DNA from: WTFY01 sp965203725
GTDB taxonomy: Bacteria > Pseudomonadota > Gammaproteobacteria > UBA4575
Assembly: GCA_965203725.1 (NCBI GenBank)
Contig: CBDBDH010000001.1
Coordinates: 62,001 to 126,000, forward strand
DNA length: 64,000 nt
Reading direction: 5' to 3'
Every line of letters begins with the position of its first letter. Positions within the stretch are counted from its first letter, which is position 1. Below are positions 34,816 to 43,349 of this stretch, piece by piece. A model generated the notes under the pieces. The model did not search any database. It was not told the origin of the DNA and saw only the letters and a list, made by a program, of their open reading frames with translations. The position numbers were made by a program, and so were the translations under genes.

Positions 34816-35057
34816 TCAGGATGAGGAAGTGTACTGATTCGGCCACTGCATCTCAAGTACAGGAGTGTAAGTGTAAGCCGCCGGCATGGACCCGCAAGAG
34901 CCTCGCCTGTCAAACACGGCTGCAGGCCCAGCCCGGTCCATCTGGACAGTTCCTTTCAGCCCAGCACCTGGACGCAACAGTTGAGCAGGGCGTTCGGGAA
35001 AACGAACAGTGCGACCACCAGCAGGCCGTTGACTGACAGCACGGCCCGGGCGAGTCC
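34745..35057. repeat. direct repeat copy 1: tRNA-fMet + spacer + nuoN 3' fragment
   Basis: This segment matches 35732-36032 from the tRNA to the last 34 codons of nuoN. The tRNA and nuoN parts are nearly identical; the spacer between them is clearly homologous but diverged, with small indels. The two copies bracket the BrnTA module in direct orientation. Copy 1 has the intact tRNA. Confidence 0.88.
34956..35057 (-). pseudogene. nuoN 3'-end fragment
   Basis: About 102 bp equivalent to the last 34 codons of nuoN, including its stop (TGA at 34956-34958), differing from the intact gene at only a few positions. It has no start and is cut off at the BrnTA promoter region. It is a duplication remnant. 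Confidence 0.85.
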
Positions 35058-35094
35058 CAGTTCCGAGGCGTCCTGCGGGACGGACGATGGTGGT

Positions 35095-35123
35095 TTGACA
35101 GGGGTGGGTCAATGGCCTATGGT
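35095..35123 (+). promoter_or_regulatory. strong promoter with inverted repeat before brnT
   Basis: TTGACA at 35095-35100 and TATGGT at 35118-35123 are spaced by exactly 17 bases. TTGAC-N8-GTCAA (35095-35112) overlaps the -35 box and could be the antitoxin operator. The predicted transcription start is about 35130, the A of the preferred brnT ATG. Confidence 0.7.
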
Positions 35124-35129
35124 ACCAGG

Positions 35130-35411
35130 ATGGAGTTCGAATGGGACGAGGCCAAGAACAATGCCTGCTTCGAGCGTCGCGGCTTCGACTTCGCCTACGC
35201 CATTCGCGCCTTCCTCGATCCGCACCGGATTGTCGTGCAGGATCGCCGACGGGACTATGGCGAGGATCGCTACCGGCTACTCGGTGCGATCGATGGGCGG
35301 GCCTATGTCGTCGTCTACACGGTGCGGGATTCGACCGTTCGCATCATTTCAGCCCGCAGGGCCAACCGGAAGGAGGTCGCCAACCATGAGCGTAACGCGC
35401 ATCAAAATTGA
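35130..35411 (+). CDS. brnT: BrnT-family toxin
   Basis: A 93-residue ribonuclease-type toxin of the BrnT family. The hallmark N-terminus MEFEWDEAKNNACFERRGFDF is present, followed by FLDPHRIVVQDRRRDYGEDRY, and the RelE-like core VVVYTVRDSTVRIISARRANRKE. I use ATG 35130; the upstream ATG 35112 lies within the promoter spacer. With a predicted transcription start at the ATG, the mRNA would be leaderless. The gene overlaps the antitoxin by 26 bp. The module is embedded between the two tRNA-fMet/nuoN repeats. Confidence 0.88.
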   Translation: MEFEWDEAKNNACFERRGFDFAYAIRAFLDPHRIVVQDRRRDYGEDRYRLLGAIDGRAYVVVYTVRDSTVRIISARRANRKEVANHERNAHQN

Positions 35412-35721
35412 TCCAGATGATCCATCGACTTTGCCCGAGGGCAAGATCGACCCTGTGAAGGTGGACACCACCACGGAGGCGGAGATCGCCATGCAGGAGC
35501 GGGAGGACGAGGACGAGGCCATGCAGGACATGGCGCGGTACGCGCGCCGGGTGCGACGACGGCTCGGTCTGTCTCAGACCGAACTGGCACGACGTATCGA
35601 CGTGCCGCACGAGACGATCCGCAACTGGGAACAGGGGAAGCGCTGCCCGACCGGCGCGGCGCGCGCGCTGCTGCGGGTGCTCGACAAAGCTCCCGAGACA
35701 GCACTCCGTGTTCTGACCTGA
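35386..35721 (+). CDS. antitoxin paired with BrnT (HTH type)
   Basis: A 111-residue protein. The first 50 residues are acidic and likely wrap the toxin (KIDPDDPSTLPEGKID); an XRE-type helix-turn-helix follows (RRLGLSQTELARRIDVPHETIRNWEQGKRCP). This is an HTH antitoxin of the kind often annotated with BrnT; classical BrnA is a ribbon-helix-helix protein, so the gene is better called brnT-associated than brnA. ATG 35386 follows AGGAGGT at about 8 bases. Its stop ends 10 bases before the second repeat. Confidence 0.85.
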   Translation: MSVTRIKIDPDDPSTLPEGKIDPVKVDTTTEAEIAMQEREDEDEAMQDMARYARRVRRRLGLSQTELARRIDVPHETIRNWEQGKRCPTGAARALLRVLDKAPETALRVLT

Positions 35722-35731
35722 AAAGGAACCT

Positions 35732-35803
35732 GTGGGGGCAGGATTTGAACCTGCGACCTTCGGGTTATGAGCCCGACGGGTTGCCAGACTGCTCCACCCC
35801 GCA
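35732..35803 (-). pseudogene. degenerate tRNA-fMet copy
   Basis: Homologous to the intact initiator tRNA at 34739-34815, with identical anticodon and T arms. The D-stem is broken (GAGC faces ACCC rather than GCTC), the acceptor has an extra mismatch (C3 against A), and the encoded ACCA end is replaced by AGGTT. It is unlikely to yield a functional tRNA. Confidence 0.8.
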
Positions 35804-36032
35804 TCAGGATGGAGAAGTGTGCTGATCCGGACACTGCATCTCAAATGCAGGCAGCCCGTAGGGGCCTGCAGGAACCTCGACCGTCAAACACGGCTACAGG
35901 CCCAGTTCGGCCCCATCCGGACAGTCCCTTTCAGCCCAGCACCCGTACGCAATAGTTGAGCAGGGCGTTCGGGAAAACGAACAGTGCGACCACCAGCAGG
36001 CCGTTGACTGACAGCACGGCCTGGGCGAGCCC
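35732..36032. repeat. direct repeat copy 2: degenerate tRNA-fMet + spacer + nuoN 3' end
   Basis: Second copy of the repeat at 34745-35057. Here the nuoN part belongs to the intact gene and the tRNA part is degenerate. The left boundary is 10 bases after the antitoxin stop; similarity ends on the right about 34 codons into nuoN, read from its 3' end. Confidence 0.88.
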
Positions 36033-37367
36033 CGGGGGCTGTACCTGGAATACGTCGTCCGCCTCATCGAAGTACATGTACTTCACCACGCGCAGGTAGT
36101 AAAACGCCCCGACCACGGACATCACGACGGCCAGTACCGCCACCCACAGCCAGCCGTCGTACACCAGGCTTTGCAGGATGTACAGCTTGGCGTAAAAACC
36201 TACCGTCAGGGGCACGCCTGCCATGGAAAACATCAGCACCAGCATGATCAGGGCAAACCACGGATTGATTTTCCCCAGGCCCTTCAGGTCCACAAGCCGG
36301 TCCATTTCCCGCTCGCGGTCACCGAGCAATACCAGCACTCCGAACGTCCCGGCAGCCATCAGCACGTAGATCACGGTATAGAACAAGGCCGCGGCATAGC
36401 CAAAGGCGGTACCCGGCAGAATCCCCAGCAGGATGAAACCAATATGGGAGATGGCCGAATACGCCAGCATGCGCTTGATGTTGGTTTGCGCAATGGCAAT
36501 CACATTGCCGAATATCACGGACAACACCGTCAGGACCATCAACATCTGCTGCCAGTCCGCAAGCAACTCCTGCAAGCCATAGTTCAGCAGGCGGATGGCC
36601 ATGACGAACGCGGCCAGTTTCGGCATGGTCGCAATGAAAAGGGTGATGGCCGTGGGGGCTCCCTGGTAGACGTCCGGGACCCACATGTGGAAAGGGACCG
36701 CACCAAACTTGAAGGCCAGGCCCACCACGATGAAGGCCAGCGCAAACACCAGCGCGATGCGATTGGCATCCGAGTGTGCAAGGTAGGCGTTGATCTCGGC
36801 CAGGTCCAGGCTGCCCGTCAGGCCGTACACGATGGACATGCCGTACAGCAGCATGCCCGAAGCGATCGCGCCGAGGACAAAATACTTGACGGCGGCTTCG
36901 GAAGCGTCCCGGGAATCCCTCACGAACGCAACCAGCGCATACAGGCACAGGGACAACAGTTCAAGCCCCAGGTAGATCAGGACAAAATTGTGTGCCGAGG
37001 CCATCACCAGGGTCCCCAGGGTGGCGAACAGCCCCAGGGCGTAAAACTCTGCACTGAGATGGGTACGCTGCCTCAGGTAAGGACGCGCATACATCATCAC
37101 GGCAGCCACCGTCACACAGGCAAACAGCTTGATCGCCTGGGCCAGCGGATCGTTCAGGTACATCCCCCCGAAGGCAAACGACTCCCGGGATACGGATGCA
37201 GAATACACCAGCACCGCAGTCGTGATCAGTGCTGCCAGACTCAGCCCATAGGCCAGGGTCTCGCCGGTCCTGCCGGTGTACAGGCCGATGAGCAGCACCA
37301 CCGAAGCTGCCGCCAGCATGAAGATTTCGGGCAGGGCCAGGAGCACATCGGCATTCAGGCTTTCCAT
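35931..37367 (-). CDS. nuoN: NADH-quinone oxidoreductase subunit N
   Basis: Antiporter-like proton-pumping membrane subunit of respiratory complex I. The 478-residue protein has about 14 hydrophobic segments. Conserved charged residues appear in FKFGAVPFHMWVPDVYQGAPT and NIKRMLAYSAISHIGFIL. It is the last gene of the operon, 2 bp after nuoM. Its final 34 codons are duplicated at 34956-35057. Confidence 0.96.
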   Translation of the reverse strand: MESLNADVLLALPEIFMLAAASVVLLIGLYTGRTGETLAYGLSLAALITTAVLVYSASVSRESFAFGGMYLNDPLAQAIKLFACVTVAAVMMYARPYLRQRTHLSAEFYALGLFATLGTLVMASAHNFVLIYLGLELLSLCLYALVAFVRDSRDASEAAVKYFVLGAIASGMLLYGMSIVYGLTGSLDLAEINAYLAHSDANRIALVFALAFIVVGLAFKFGAVPFHMWVPDVYQGAPTAITLFIATMPKLAAFVMAIRLLNYGLQELLADWQQMLMVLTVLSVIFGNVIAIAQTNIKRMLAYSAISHIGFILLGILPGTAFGYAAALFYTVIYVLMAAGTFGVLVLLGDREREMDRLVDLKGLGKINPWFALIMLVLMFSMAGVPLTVGFYAKLYILQSLVYDGWLWVAVLAVVMSVVGAFYYLRVVKYMYFDEADDVFQVQPPGLAQAVLSVNGLLVVALFVFPNALLNYCVRVLG

Positions 37368-37369
37368 GA

Positions 37370-38884
37370 TCAGTACCTGAGATTGGGCAGTTGTGCCTGC
37401 TGCAGCAAGTGGGCCACCGAGGCATCCATGACTTCAATCAGCGGTGCGGGCCACAGGCCGATCCAGAGCACCAGCAGCGTCAGGGTCAGCAGGCAGAAAA
37501 ATTCCCGGCGATTGAGGTCGCTCAGGGCTGCCACCTGGTCGTTTCCGGGCGCACCGAAGACCACGCGCTTGAGCATCCAGAGGGTATAGGCGGCGCCGAG
37601 CACCAGGGTCGATGCAGCCAGCACGGCATACCAGACGTTGGCATTGAAACTGGCCAGGATCACCATGAATTCGCCGACGAACCCCGAGGTTCCGGGCAAG
37701 CCCACATTGGCCAGTGCGAAAATGACGAAAAACGATGCAAATTTCGGCATGCTGTTCACGACGCCCCCGTAATCGGCGATCTCCCTGCTGTGGATGCGGT
37801 CATACAGCACCCCGACACACAGGAACAGGGCTCCGGAGATGAAGCCGTGGGAAATCATCTGCACCATGCCGCCGTGCATGGCCAGCTCCGCCGAGGGGCC
37901 GCTCTTTGCAAGCAAGGCAAAGACCACGAAAAACCCCAGGGTGACAAACCCCATGTGGGCAATGGAGGAGTAGGCGATCAGCTTTTTCATGTCCTGCTGC
38001 ACCAGCGCCACCAGCCCGATGTAGACGATGGCCACCAGGGATACCGCGATAATGACCACGGCCAGCTGGTCGCTGGCATACGAGGTGATGGGGATGGTAA
38101 AGCGCAAAAACCCGTAACCGCCCATCTTCAGCATGATGGCCGCCAGCACCACCGAGCCCCCGGTAGGCGCCTCCACGTGCGCGTCCGGCAGCCAGGTGTG
38201 CACCGGCCACATGGGAATCTTCACCGCAAACGCCACCAGGAATGCCAGGAAAATCAGGTACTGCTCACGGACGCTCAGGGGCGTCTGCTGCAGTTGCGCG
38301 ATCTCGAAGGTGCCGGCCTGCAGGTACAGGAACACCAGTGCGACCAGCAGGAATACCGAACCCAGGAAGGTGTAGAGGAAGAACTTGATCGTCGCATACA
38401 CCCTGCGCGGGCCGCCCCATATGCCGATGATCAGAAACATCGGGATCAACATGCCCTCAAAGAATATGTAGAACAGGATGGCGTCCAGAGCGCAGAACAC
38501 CCCGATCATCAGGCCTTCCAGGACCAGGAACGAGGCGAAGTATTCCGCGATACGCCCCGATTCGATTTCCCACCCGGCAATGATCACCAGCAGCGTGATG
38601 ACCGTCGTCAGCAGGATCAGCGGCACCGAGATCCCGTCCACGCCCAGCGAGTAGTACACATCGAAAGCCTCGATCCAGGGCAGGTGCTCCCTGAACTGCA
38701 TGGCGTACTGCCCGGCATCGAACGCATTCAGCAGCACGATGCTGGCTGCAAACGTGACCAGTGTGACCCCCAGGGCCAGCCAGCGCACCGCATGCACGGA
38801 AACCTTGCTGGCAAGGATCACCGCGAGACCGCCGATGATGGGAAGCCAGATCAACAGACTCAGTATGGGAAACGTGGCGGCCAT
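37370..38884 (-). CDS. nuoM: NADH-quinone oxidoreductase subunit M
   Basis: Second antiporter-like proton-pumping subunit. The 504-residue protein carries the family motifs LGVDGISVPLILLTT, FAVKIPMWPVHTWLPDAHVEAPT, with the broken-helix Lys/Glu, and DMKKLIAYSSIAHMGF. Many transmembrane helices run throughout. It follows nuoL by 6 bp and precedes nuoN by 2 bp. Confidence 0.97.
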   Translation of the reverse strand: MAATFPILSLLIWLPIIGGLAVILASKVSVHAVRWLALGVTLVTFAASIVLLNAFDAGQYAMQFREHLPWIEAFDVYYSLGVDGISVPLILLTTVITLLVIIAGWEIESGRIAEYFASFLVLEGLMIGVFCALDAILFYIFFEGMLIPMFLIIGIWGGPRRVYATIKFFLYTFLGSVFLLVALVFLYLQAGTFEIAQLQQTPLSVREQYLIFLAFLVAFAVKIPMWPVHTWLPDAHVEAPTGGSVVLAAIMLKMGGYGFLRFTIPITSYASDQLAVVIIAVSLVAIVYIGLVALVQQDMKKLIAYSSIAHMGFVTLGFFVVFALLAKSGPSAELAMHGGMVQMISHGFISGALFLCVGVLYDRIHSREIADYGGVVNSMPKFASFFVIFALANVGLPGTSGFVGEFMVILASFNANVWYAVLAASTLVLGAAYTLWMLKRVVFGAPGNDQVAALSDLNRREFFCLLTLTLLVLWIGLWPAPLIEVMDASVAHLLQQAQLPNLRY

Positions 38885-38890
38885 GGCAGG

Positions 38891-40837
38891 TTACAGGAAC
38901 CGGATCCCGAGCAGGACCAGCAGGCCAAGGATCATCGTGAAGGCATAGTGATACAGGTAGCCGGACTGCACGTTTCGAATCCTCAGCGAACACCAGTTGA
39001 CGGCCCGGGCAAAGCCGTTCACCACCAGCCCGTCAATCAGCATCCGGTCCCCGAACGAACTGCACACGGTGCCGATCCGGCGCGTGCCCGTGGCAAACAG
39101 TCCCTGGTAAAGTTCATCGAAACCGTACTTGTAAAGCAGCACGTTATACAGCAGGCGCAATCTGCGCTTGCCCAGTTCCGCCATGCCCGGCCGGCGCCGG
39201 TAGATCCACCAGGCGCTGAGGAACCCCGCAAACATCAGCCACACCGCAGGCCCCTGGAAGCCGTGCACGATGAAGGAGCCCAGGCCATGGTAATGGGATT
39301 GGAGCTCGGCCACCGCGCCGTGGTGATCCAGCACCCGCAGGCTGTCACCGAAATAATCTCCGAACACGAGCGGGCCGATGAACAGCCCGGCAAACACCGA
39401 GGGGATGGCCAGCAGGACCAGGGGCACGGTGATCACTGCGGGGGACTCGGTGATGCGGCCCACGACCTTTCCACGGTCAGGACTTTCCCCGTGAAAGGTC
39501 AGAAACAGCAGCCGGAACGAGTAAAACGCCGTGATGAACACGCCCGCGGTGACCAGGACATACGCCAGTTCCGCCCCCGGAAGATCGGAATAGTGCACGG
39601 CCTCGATGATGGCGTCCTTGGAGAAAAACCCGGAAAAGCCCGGGAACCCGACCAGGGCCAGGGTGCCGATCAGCGCGGTCCAGTACGTCACCGGCATGCG
39701 ATCTCGAAGCCCTCCCATCTTGCGCATGTCCTGCTCATGGTGCAGGGCCACGATGACCGAACCCGCCGCCAGGAACAGCAGGGCCTTGAAGAAGGCATGC
39801 GTGAACAGGTGAAAGATGGCAATCGAGTAAGCCGAAGCGCCCAGCGCCACGGTCATGTAGCCCAGTTGAGACAGGGTCGAGTAGGCCACCACCCGCTTGA
39901 TGTCGTTTTGTACGATCCCCACCAGGCCCATGAAAAACGCGGTCAGCGCGCCGATGACCAGGATCACCGACAGTGCCACGTCACTGAACTCGAACAGGGG
40001 CGACATGCGCGCCACCATGAAGATTCCGGCCGTGACCATGGTCGCGGCATGAATGAGCGCGGAGATCGGCGTGGGTCCCTCCATGGAGTCCGGCAGCCAC
40101 ACGTGCAGGGGTACCTGTGCGGATTTGGCCATGGCACCGACAAAGAGCAGCAGGCAGATGACGGTCATGGCCGGCCACTCGATCCCTGCGGCAATGGTAA
40201 TCGTCTGCCCGGAAGCGCCGGGCGCCTGGCTGAACACCGCCTGGTAGTCCAGGCTGCCGAAAACACCCAGCACGGCGGCGATGCCCAGCAGGAACCCGAA
40301 ATCCCCGACCCGGTTGACCAGGAAGGCCTTCAGGTTGGCATGGATCGCGGACTCCCGGGTGTACCAGAAGCCGATCAGCAGGTAGGACACCAGGCCCACG
40401 GCTTCCCAGCCGAAAAACAGCTGCAGGAAGTTGTTCGCCATGACCAGCATCAGCATCGAGAACGTGAACAGGGAGATGTATGCGAAAAACCGCTGGTAGC
40501 CGGGATCATCATGCATGTAGCCGATCGTATAGATGTGCACCATCAGGGACACGAAGGTCACCACGAGCATCATGGTCACGGTCAGCGGATCGATCAGGAA
40601 GCCGACCTTGAGGTCCAGCCCTCCCAGCACCGCCCACCGGTACACATCGATCGACATCGATGCCGCCGGGTCCACAATGACCTGGCTGAATACGACCAGG
40701 CTTAAAAGAAACGACAGCGCCACCCCGCCAATCGTGACCCAGTGCGCCCCGGCACGCCCGATACTGCGACCGGCCAAGCCTGCAATCAAGGCGCCTGCCA
40801 GGGGAGCCAACACGATGATCAAGCAGAGTATCTTCAT
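38891..40837 (-). CDS. nuoL: NADH-quinone oxidoreductase subunit L
   Basis: Largest antiporter-like subunit, with the long lateral C-terminal helix that couples the membrane arm. The 648-residue protein shows VGLVSYLLIGFWYTRESAIHANLKAF, MAKSAQVPLHVWLPDSMEGPTPISALIHAATMV (given in parts: SAQVPLHVWLPDSMEGPT), and NDIKRVVAYSTLSQLGYM. Length is a little above E. coli NuoL (613). It lies 13 bp after nuoK. Confidence 0.97.
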   Translation of the reverse strand: MKILCLIIVLAPLAGALIAGLAGRSIGRAGAHWVTIGGVALSFLLSLVVFSQVIVDPAASMSIDVYRWAVLGGLDLKVGFLIDPLTVTMMLVVTFVSLMVHIYTIGYMHDDPGYQRFFAYISLFTFSMLMLVMANNFLQLFFGWEAVGLVSYLLIGFWYTRESAIHANLKAFLVNRVGDFGFLLGIAAVLGVFGSLDYQAVFSQAPGASGQTITIAAGIEWPAMTVICLLLFVGAMAKSAQVPLHVWLPDSMEGPTPISALIHAATMVTAGIFMVARMSPLFEFSDVALSVILVIGALTAFFMGLVGIVQNDIKRVVAYSTLSQLGYMTVALGASAYSIAIFHLFTHAFFKALLFLAAGSVIVALHHEQDMRKMGGLRDRMPVTYWTALIGTLALVGFPGFSGFFSKDAIIEAVHYSDLPGAELAYVLVTAGVFITAFYSFRLLFLTFHGESPDRGKVVGRITESPAVITVPLVLLAIPSVFAGLFIGPLVFGDYFGDSLRVLDHHGAVAELQSHYHGLGSFIVHGFQGPAVWLMFAGFLSAWWIYRRRPGMAELGKRRLRLLYNVLLYKYGFDELYQGLFATGTRRIGTVCSSFGDRMLIDGLVVNGFARAVNWCSLRIRNVQSGYLYHYAFTMILGLLVLLGIRFL

Positions 40838-40850
40838 GGCTCTCGGGGAC

Positions 40851-41156
40851 CTAGCCCCTCAGGGTCTCGAGGTCCTGCACGTTGATGGTCCGGCGGTTAC
40901 GGTACAGCACCACCAGGATGGCCAGACCGATGGCAGCCTCGGCCGCCGATACCGTGAGAATGAAAAACACGAAAACCTGGCCTGCCAGGTCATCCAGGTA
41001 ATGTGAAAAGGCCACGAAGTTCATGTTCACGGCCAGCAGCATCAGCTCGATGGCCATCAGCAAGAGAATCACGTTTTTCCGGTTCAGGAAAATCCCGGTC
41101 ACCCCGATGGAGAAAAGAATGGCGCCGAGGACCAGGAAATGGGTCAGGGTAATCAT
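40851..41156 (-). CDS. nuoK: NADH-quinone oxidoreductase subunit K
   Basis: Small three-helix MrpC-like membrane subunit of complex I. The 101-residue protein has conserved membrane Glu residues in NVILLLMAIELMLLAVNMNF and VSAAEAAIGLAILVVLYRN, both needed for proton pumping in E. coli. It is 30 bp after nuoJ. Confidence 0.97.
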   Translation of the reverse strand: MITLTHFLVLGAILFSIGVTGIFLNRKNVILLLMAIELMLLAVNMNFVAFSHYLDDLAGQVFVFFILTVSAAEAAIGLAILVVLYRNRRTINVQDLETLRG

Positions 41157-41186
41157 CGTGGTCTCTGTTCAGCCGGTGCCGCCACC

Positions 41187-41774
41187 CTAGTCCTTGTCCA
41201 TGGAGACCAGGCGCACGCGCTCTGCCCGGTCCGCGCTGACCTGGCGTGCGGGACTCTGCCGCTTGGCACGGGTGCGCTTGTGCATGGTCAGTGTGATCGC
41301 TGCAATGATCGCGACCAGCAGGATGACGCCTGCAATCTCGAACGGGTAGATGTACTCGGTGAACAGCAGCTCGCCCAACTCCTGCGTATTGCTGTAGTCC
41401 GCGGGCTTGGCCGGGGGCTTTTGCAAATCAAAGGCCGGGCGGCTCAGGATCACGGCCATTTCGACTGCCATGGTGACCCCCACCAGCAGCCCCACCGGCA
41501 GGTATCGGGCAAACCCGGCACGCATCTTGGCGAGGTTGATATCCAGCATCATCACCACGAACAAAAACAGCACCATGACCGCGCCCACGTACACCAGCAC
41601 CAGGGTGATGGCCAGGAATTCTGCCTCCAGCAGCAGCCAGATGGCTGCACTGGTGAAGAACACCAGCACCAGGAACAGCACGGCATGCACGGGATTGCGG
41701 ACCGAAATCATGGCCAGGGCCGAAGCCACCAGGATCGCTGAAAAAAAGTAAAAGACCGTGCTCTGTATCAACAT
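41187..41774 (-). CDS. nuoJ: NADH-quinone oxidoreductase subunit J
   Basis: Five-helix MrpD-like membrane subunit of complex I. In this 195-residue protein the conserved helix 3 region reads VLVYVGAVMVLFLFVVMML, with the pi-bulge Tyr/Gly typical of the subunit. NPVHAVLFLVLVFFTSAAIW is also conserved. The C-terminal 40 residues are basic and probably cytosolic. It lies 15 bp after nuoI. Confidence 0.96.
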   Translation of the reverse strand: MLIQSTVFYFFSAILVASALAMISVRNPVHAVLFLVLVFFTSAAIWLLLEAEFLAITLVLVYVGAVMVLFLFVVMMLDINLAKMRAGFARYLPVGLLVGVTMAVEMAVILSRPAFDLQKPPAKPADYSNTQELGELLFTEYIYPFEIAGVILLVAIIAAITLTMHKRTRAKRQSPARQVSADRAERVRLVSMDKD

Positions 41775-41789
41775 GGGTTCACCGGCTCC

Positions 41790-42278
41790 TCAGTCAAATC
41801 TCGAGACTTCACGGTCGGAAGCAATCTGGGCTTCATGCTTTCTGCCCACCTCAAGCAACATCTCCTTGTTCATCACCTGCTGTCCCCTTTCGAAGAACGA
41901 ATACTCGAAAACGCGGGTCTCGACGATGGCATCCACCGGGCAGGCCTCCTCGCAGAATCCGCAATAGACGCACTTGAACAGGTCGATGTCGTAGCGCGTG
42001 GTCCGCCGGCTCCCATCCTCGCGCTCCTCCGTATCAATGGTAATGGCCAGCGCGGGACAGACCGCCTCGCACAGCTTGCAGCCGATACAGCGTTCTTCCC
42101 CGCCCGGGTATCTGCGCAGCGCATGCAGCCCCCGGAACCTGGGGGACTGCGGAGTCTTCTCCTCCGGGTAACGGACCGTGAGCTTTCTGGAGGCGAAACG
42201 CCGGCCGGTCAGGCTCATGCCCCTCAACAGCTCCGACAGGGTGAAACTGCGGACGAGATTCCTGATCTTCTTCATCAT
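41790..42278 (-). CDS. nuoI: NADH-quinone oxidoreductase subunit I
   Basis: Peripheral-arm subunit carrying two 4Fe-4S clusters (N6a and N6b) on the way to quinone. The 162-residue protein has both ligand sets: CIGCKLCEAVCPALAI and CVYCGFCEEACPVDAI. The N-terminal SFTLSELLRGMSLTGRRF is the amphipathic membrane-associated helix. It is 6 bp after nuoH. Confidence 0.98.
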   Translation of the reverse strand: MMKKIRNLVRSFTLSELLRGMSLTGRRFASRKLTVRYPEEKTPQSPRFRGLHALRRYPGGEERCIGCKLCEAVCPALAITIDTEEREDGSRRTTRYDIDLFKCVYCGFCEEACPVDAIVETRVFEYSFFERGQQVMNKEMLLEVGRKHEAQIASDREVSRFD

Positions 42279-42284
42279 GGCCGT

Positions 42285-43349
42285 TCAGTCAAACCAGGGG
42301 GGGAGTTGCAGGTACAGCAAAACGCCTTCGACCACGATCCAGACCAGTGTCACGGGCAGCAGCACTTTCCAGCCCAGGCGCATGATCTGGTCGTATCGAT
42401 AGCGGGGAAACGTGGCGCGAAACCACAGGAAGCAGAAGATAAAAAAGCAGGTCTTGGCAATAAACCAGTGAGCCCCGGACCCCAGCAGCACCCCGATGAC
42501 CGGCAGGTGAAACACGGATGCCGGGACGAGACCTTCCAGAGGACTGAGCCAGCCACCCAGAAACAGCAGTGCCGTCAGTGCGGAGATCAGTATGATGTTG
42601 GCGTATTCGGCCAGGAAAAACATCGCGAACCCCATCCCCGAATACTCGACGTGAAATCCTGCGACGATTTCGGACTCGCCCTCGACCACATCAAAGGGGG
42701 CGCGGTTGGTCTCGGCGATACCGGCGATCAGGTAGGTCAGAAAAAGTGGAAACAGGGGCAACCAGTACCAGTTCAGAATGCTGCCCTGCTGTTCCCTGAC
42801 GATGTCACCAAGATTCAGGCTGCCACTCGCCATGAGCACGCCCACCAGTGCGAACCCCATGGCGATCTCGTAGGCCACGATCTGTGCGGCAGACCGCAGG
42901 GAGCCCAGCAATGCGTACTTGGAATTCGATGCCCAGCCGGCAACGATCACACCGTAGACGCCCAGCGAGGTCATGGCCAGTATATACAGCAGCCCGGCAT
43001 TGATATCGGCAAAGTTCAGGTGCTCCGAGAACGGGATCACGGCCCAGGCGGCAATCGCCGGTGCCATGGACAGCAGCGGTGCGGTGCGGAACAGGAAACG
43101 GTCGGCATCGTTGGGCAGGATCATTTCCTTGAACATCAATTTCAGGGCGTCGGCGATCGGTTGACCCAGGCCTCTGGGCCCTACCCGGTTCGGCCCCAGA
43201 CGCACCTGCATGAAGCCGAGGACCCTGCGCTCGGCCAGAGTGGTATAGGCCACACAGGCGAACAGCACCAGAATGAACACGAGCATGTAGGCCACGGTCA
43301 GCAACAGTGGCGGAAACGGTGCGACCAGGCTTTGCCACCAGTCAATCAT
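42285..43349 (-). CDS. nuoH: NADH-quinone oxidoreductase subunit H
   Basis: Membrane subunit that forms the quinone chamber with NuoB and NuoD. The 354-residue protein has about 8 helices and the conserved loops ERRVLGFMQVRLGPNRVGP, GWASNSKYALLGSLRSAAQ, and ETNRAPFDVVEGESEIVAGF-x-VEYSGM. Its start overlaps the nuoG stop by 8 bp. Confidence 0.98.
   Translation of the reverse strand: MIDWWQSLVAPFPPLLLTVAYMLVFILVLFACVAYTTLAERRVLGFMQVRLGPNRVGPRGLGQPIADALKLMFKEMILPNDADRFLFRTAPLLSMAPAIAAWAVIPFSEHLNFADINAGLLYILAMTSLGVYGVIVAGWASNSKYALLGSLRSAAQIVAYEIAMGFALVGVLMASGSLNLGDIVREQQGSILNWYWLPLFPLFLTYLIAGIAETNRAPFDVVEGESEIVAGFHVEYSGMGFAMFFLAEYANIILISALTALLFLGGWLSPLEGLVPASVFHLPVIGVLLGSGAHWFIAKTCFFIFCFLWFRATFPRYRYDQIMRLGWKVLLPVTLVWIVVEGVLLYLQLPPWFD

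Noticed and set aside
34981..35385. An N-terminal extension of the BrnT-associated antitoxin frame starting at 34981
   Set aside because: The extension overlaps the nuoN fragment and brnT in another frame; ATG 35386 with AGGAGGT is a far better start.
34739..36034. Integrated plasmid or prophage at the tRNA
   Set aside because: No integrase, excisionase, replication or phage gene in or next to the duplicated segment; the repeats include part of nuoN, unlike a simple att site.
37391..40705. A 1104-codon open frame on the plus strand
   Set aside because: It lies antisense to nuoM and nuoL, and its translation is a monotonous run of His, Gln, Gly, Asp and Arg, the usual mirror of hydrophobic GC-rich codons. 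Not a gene.
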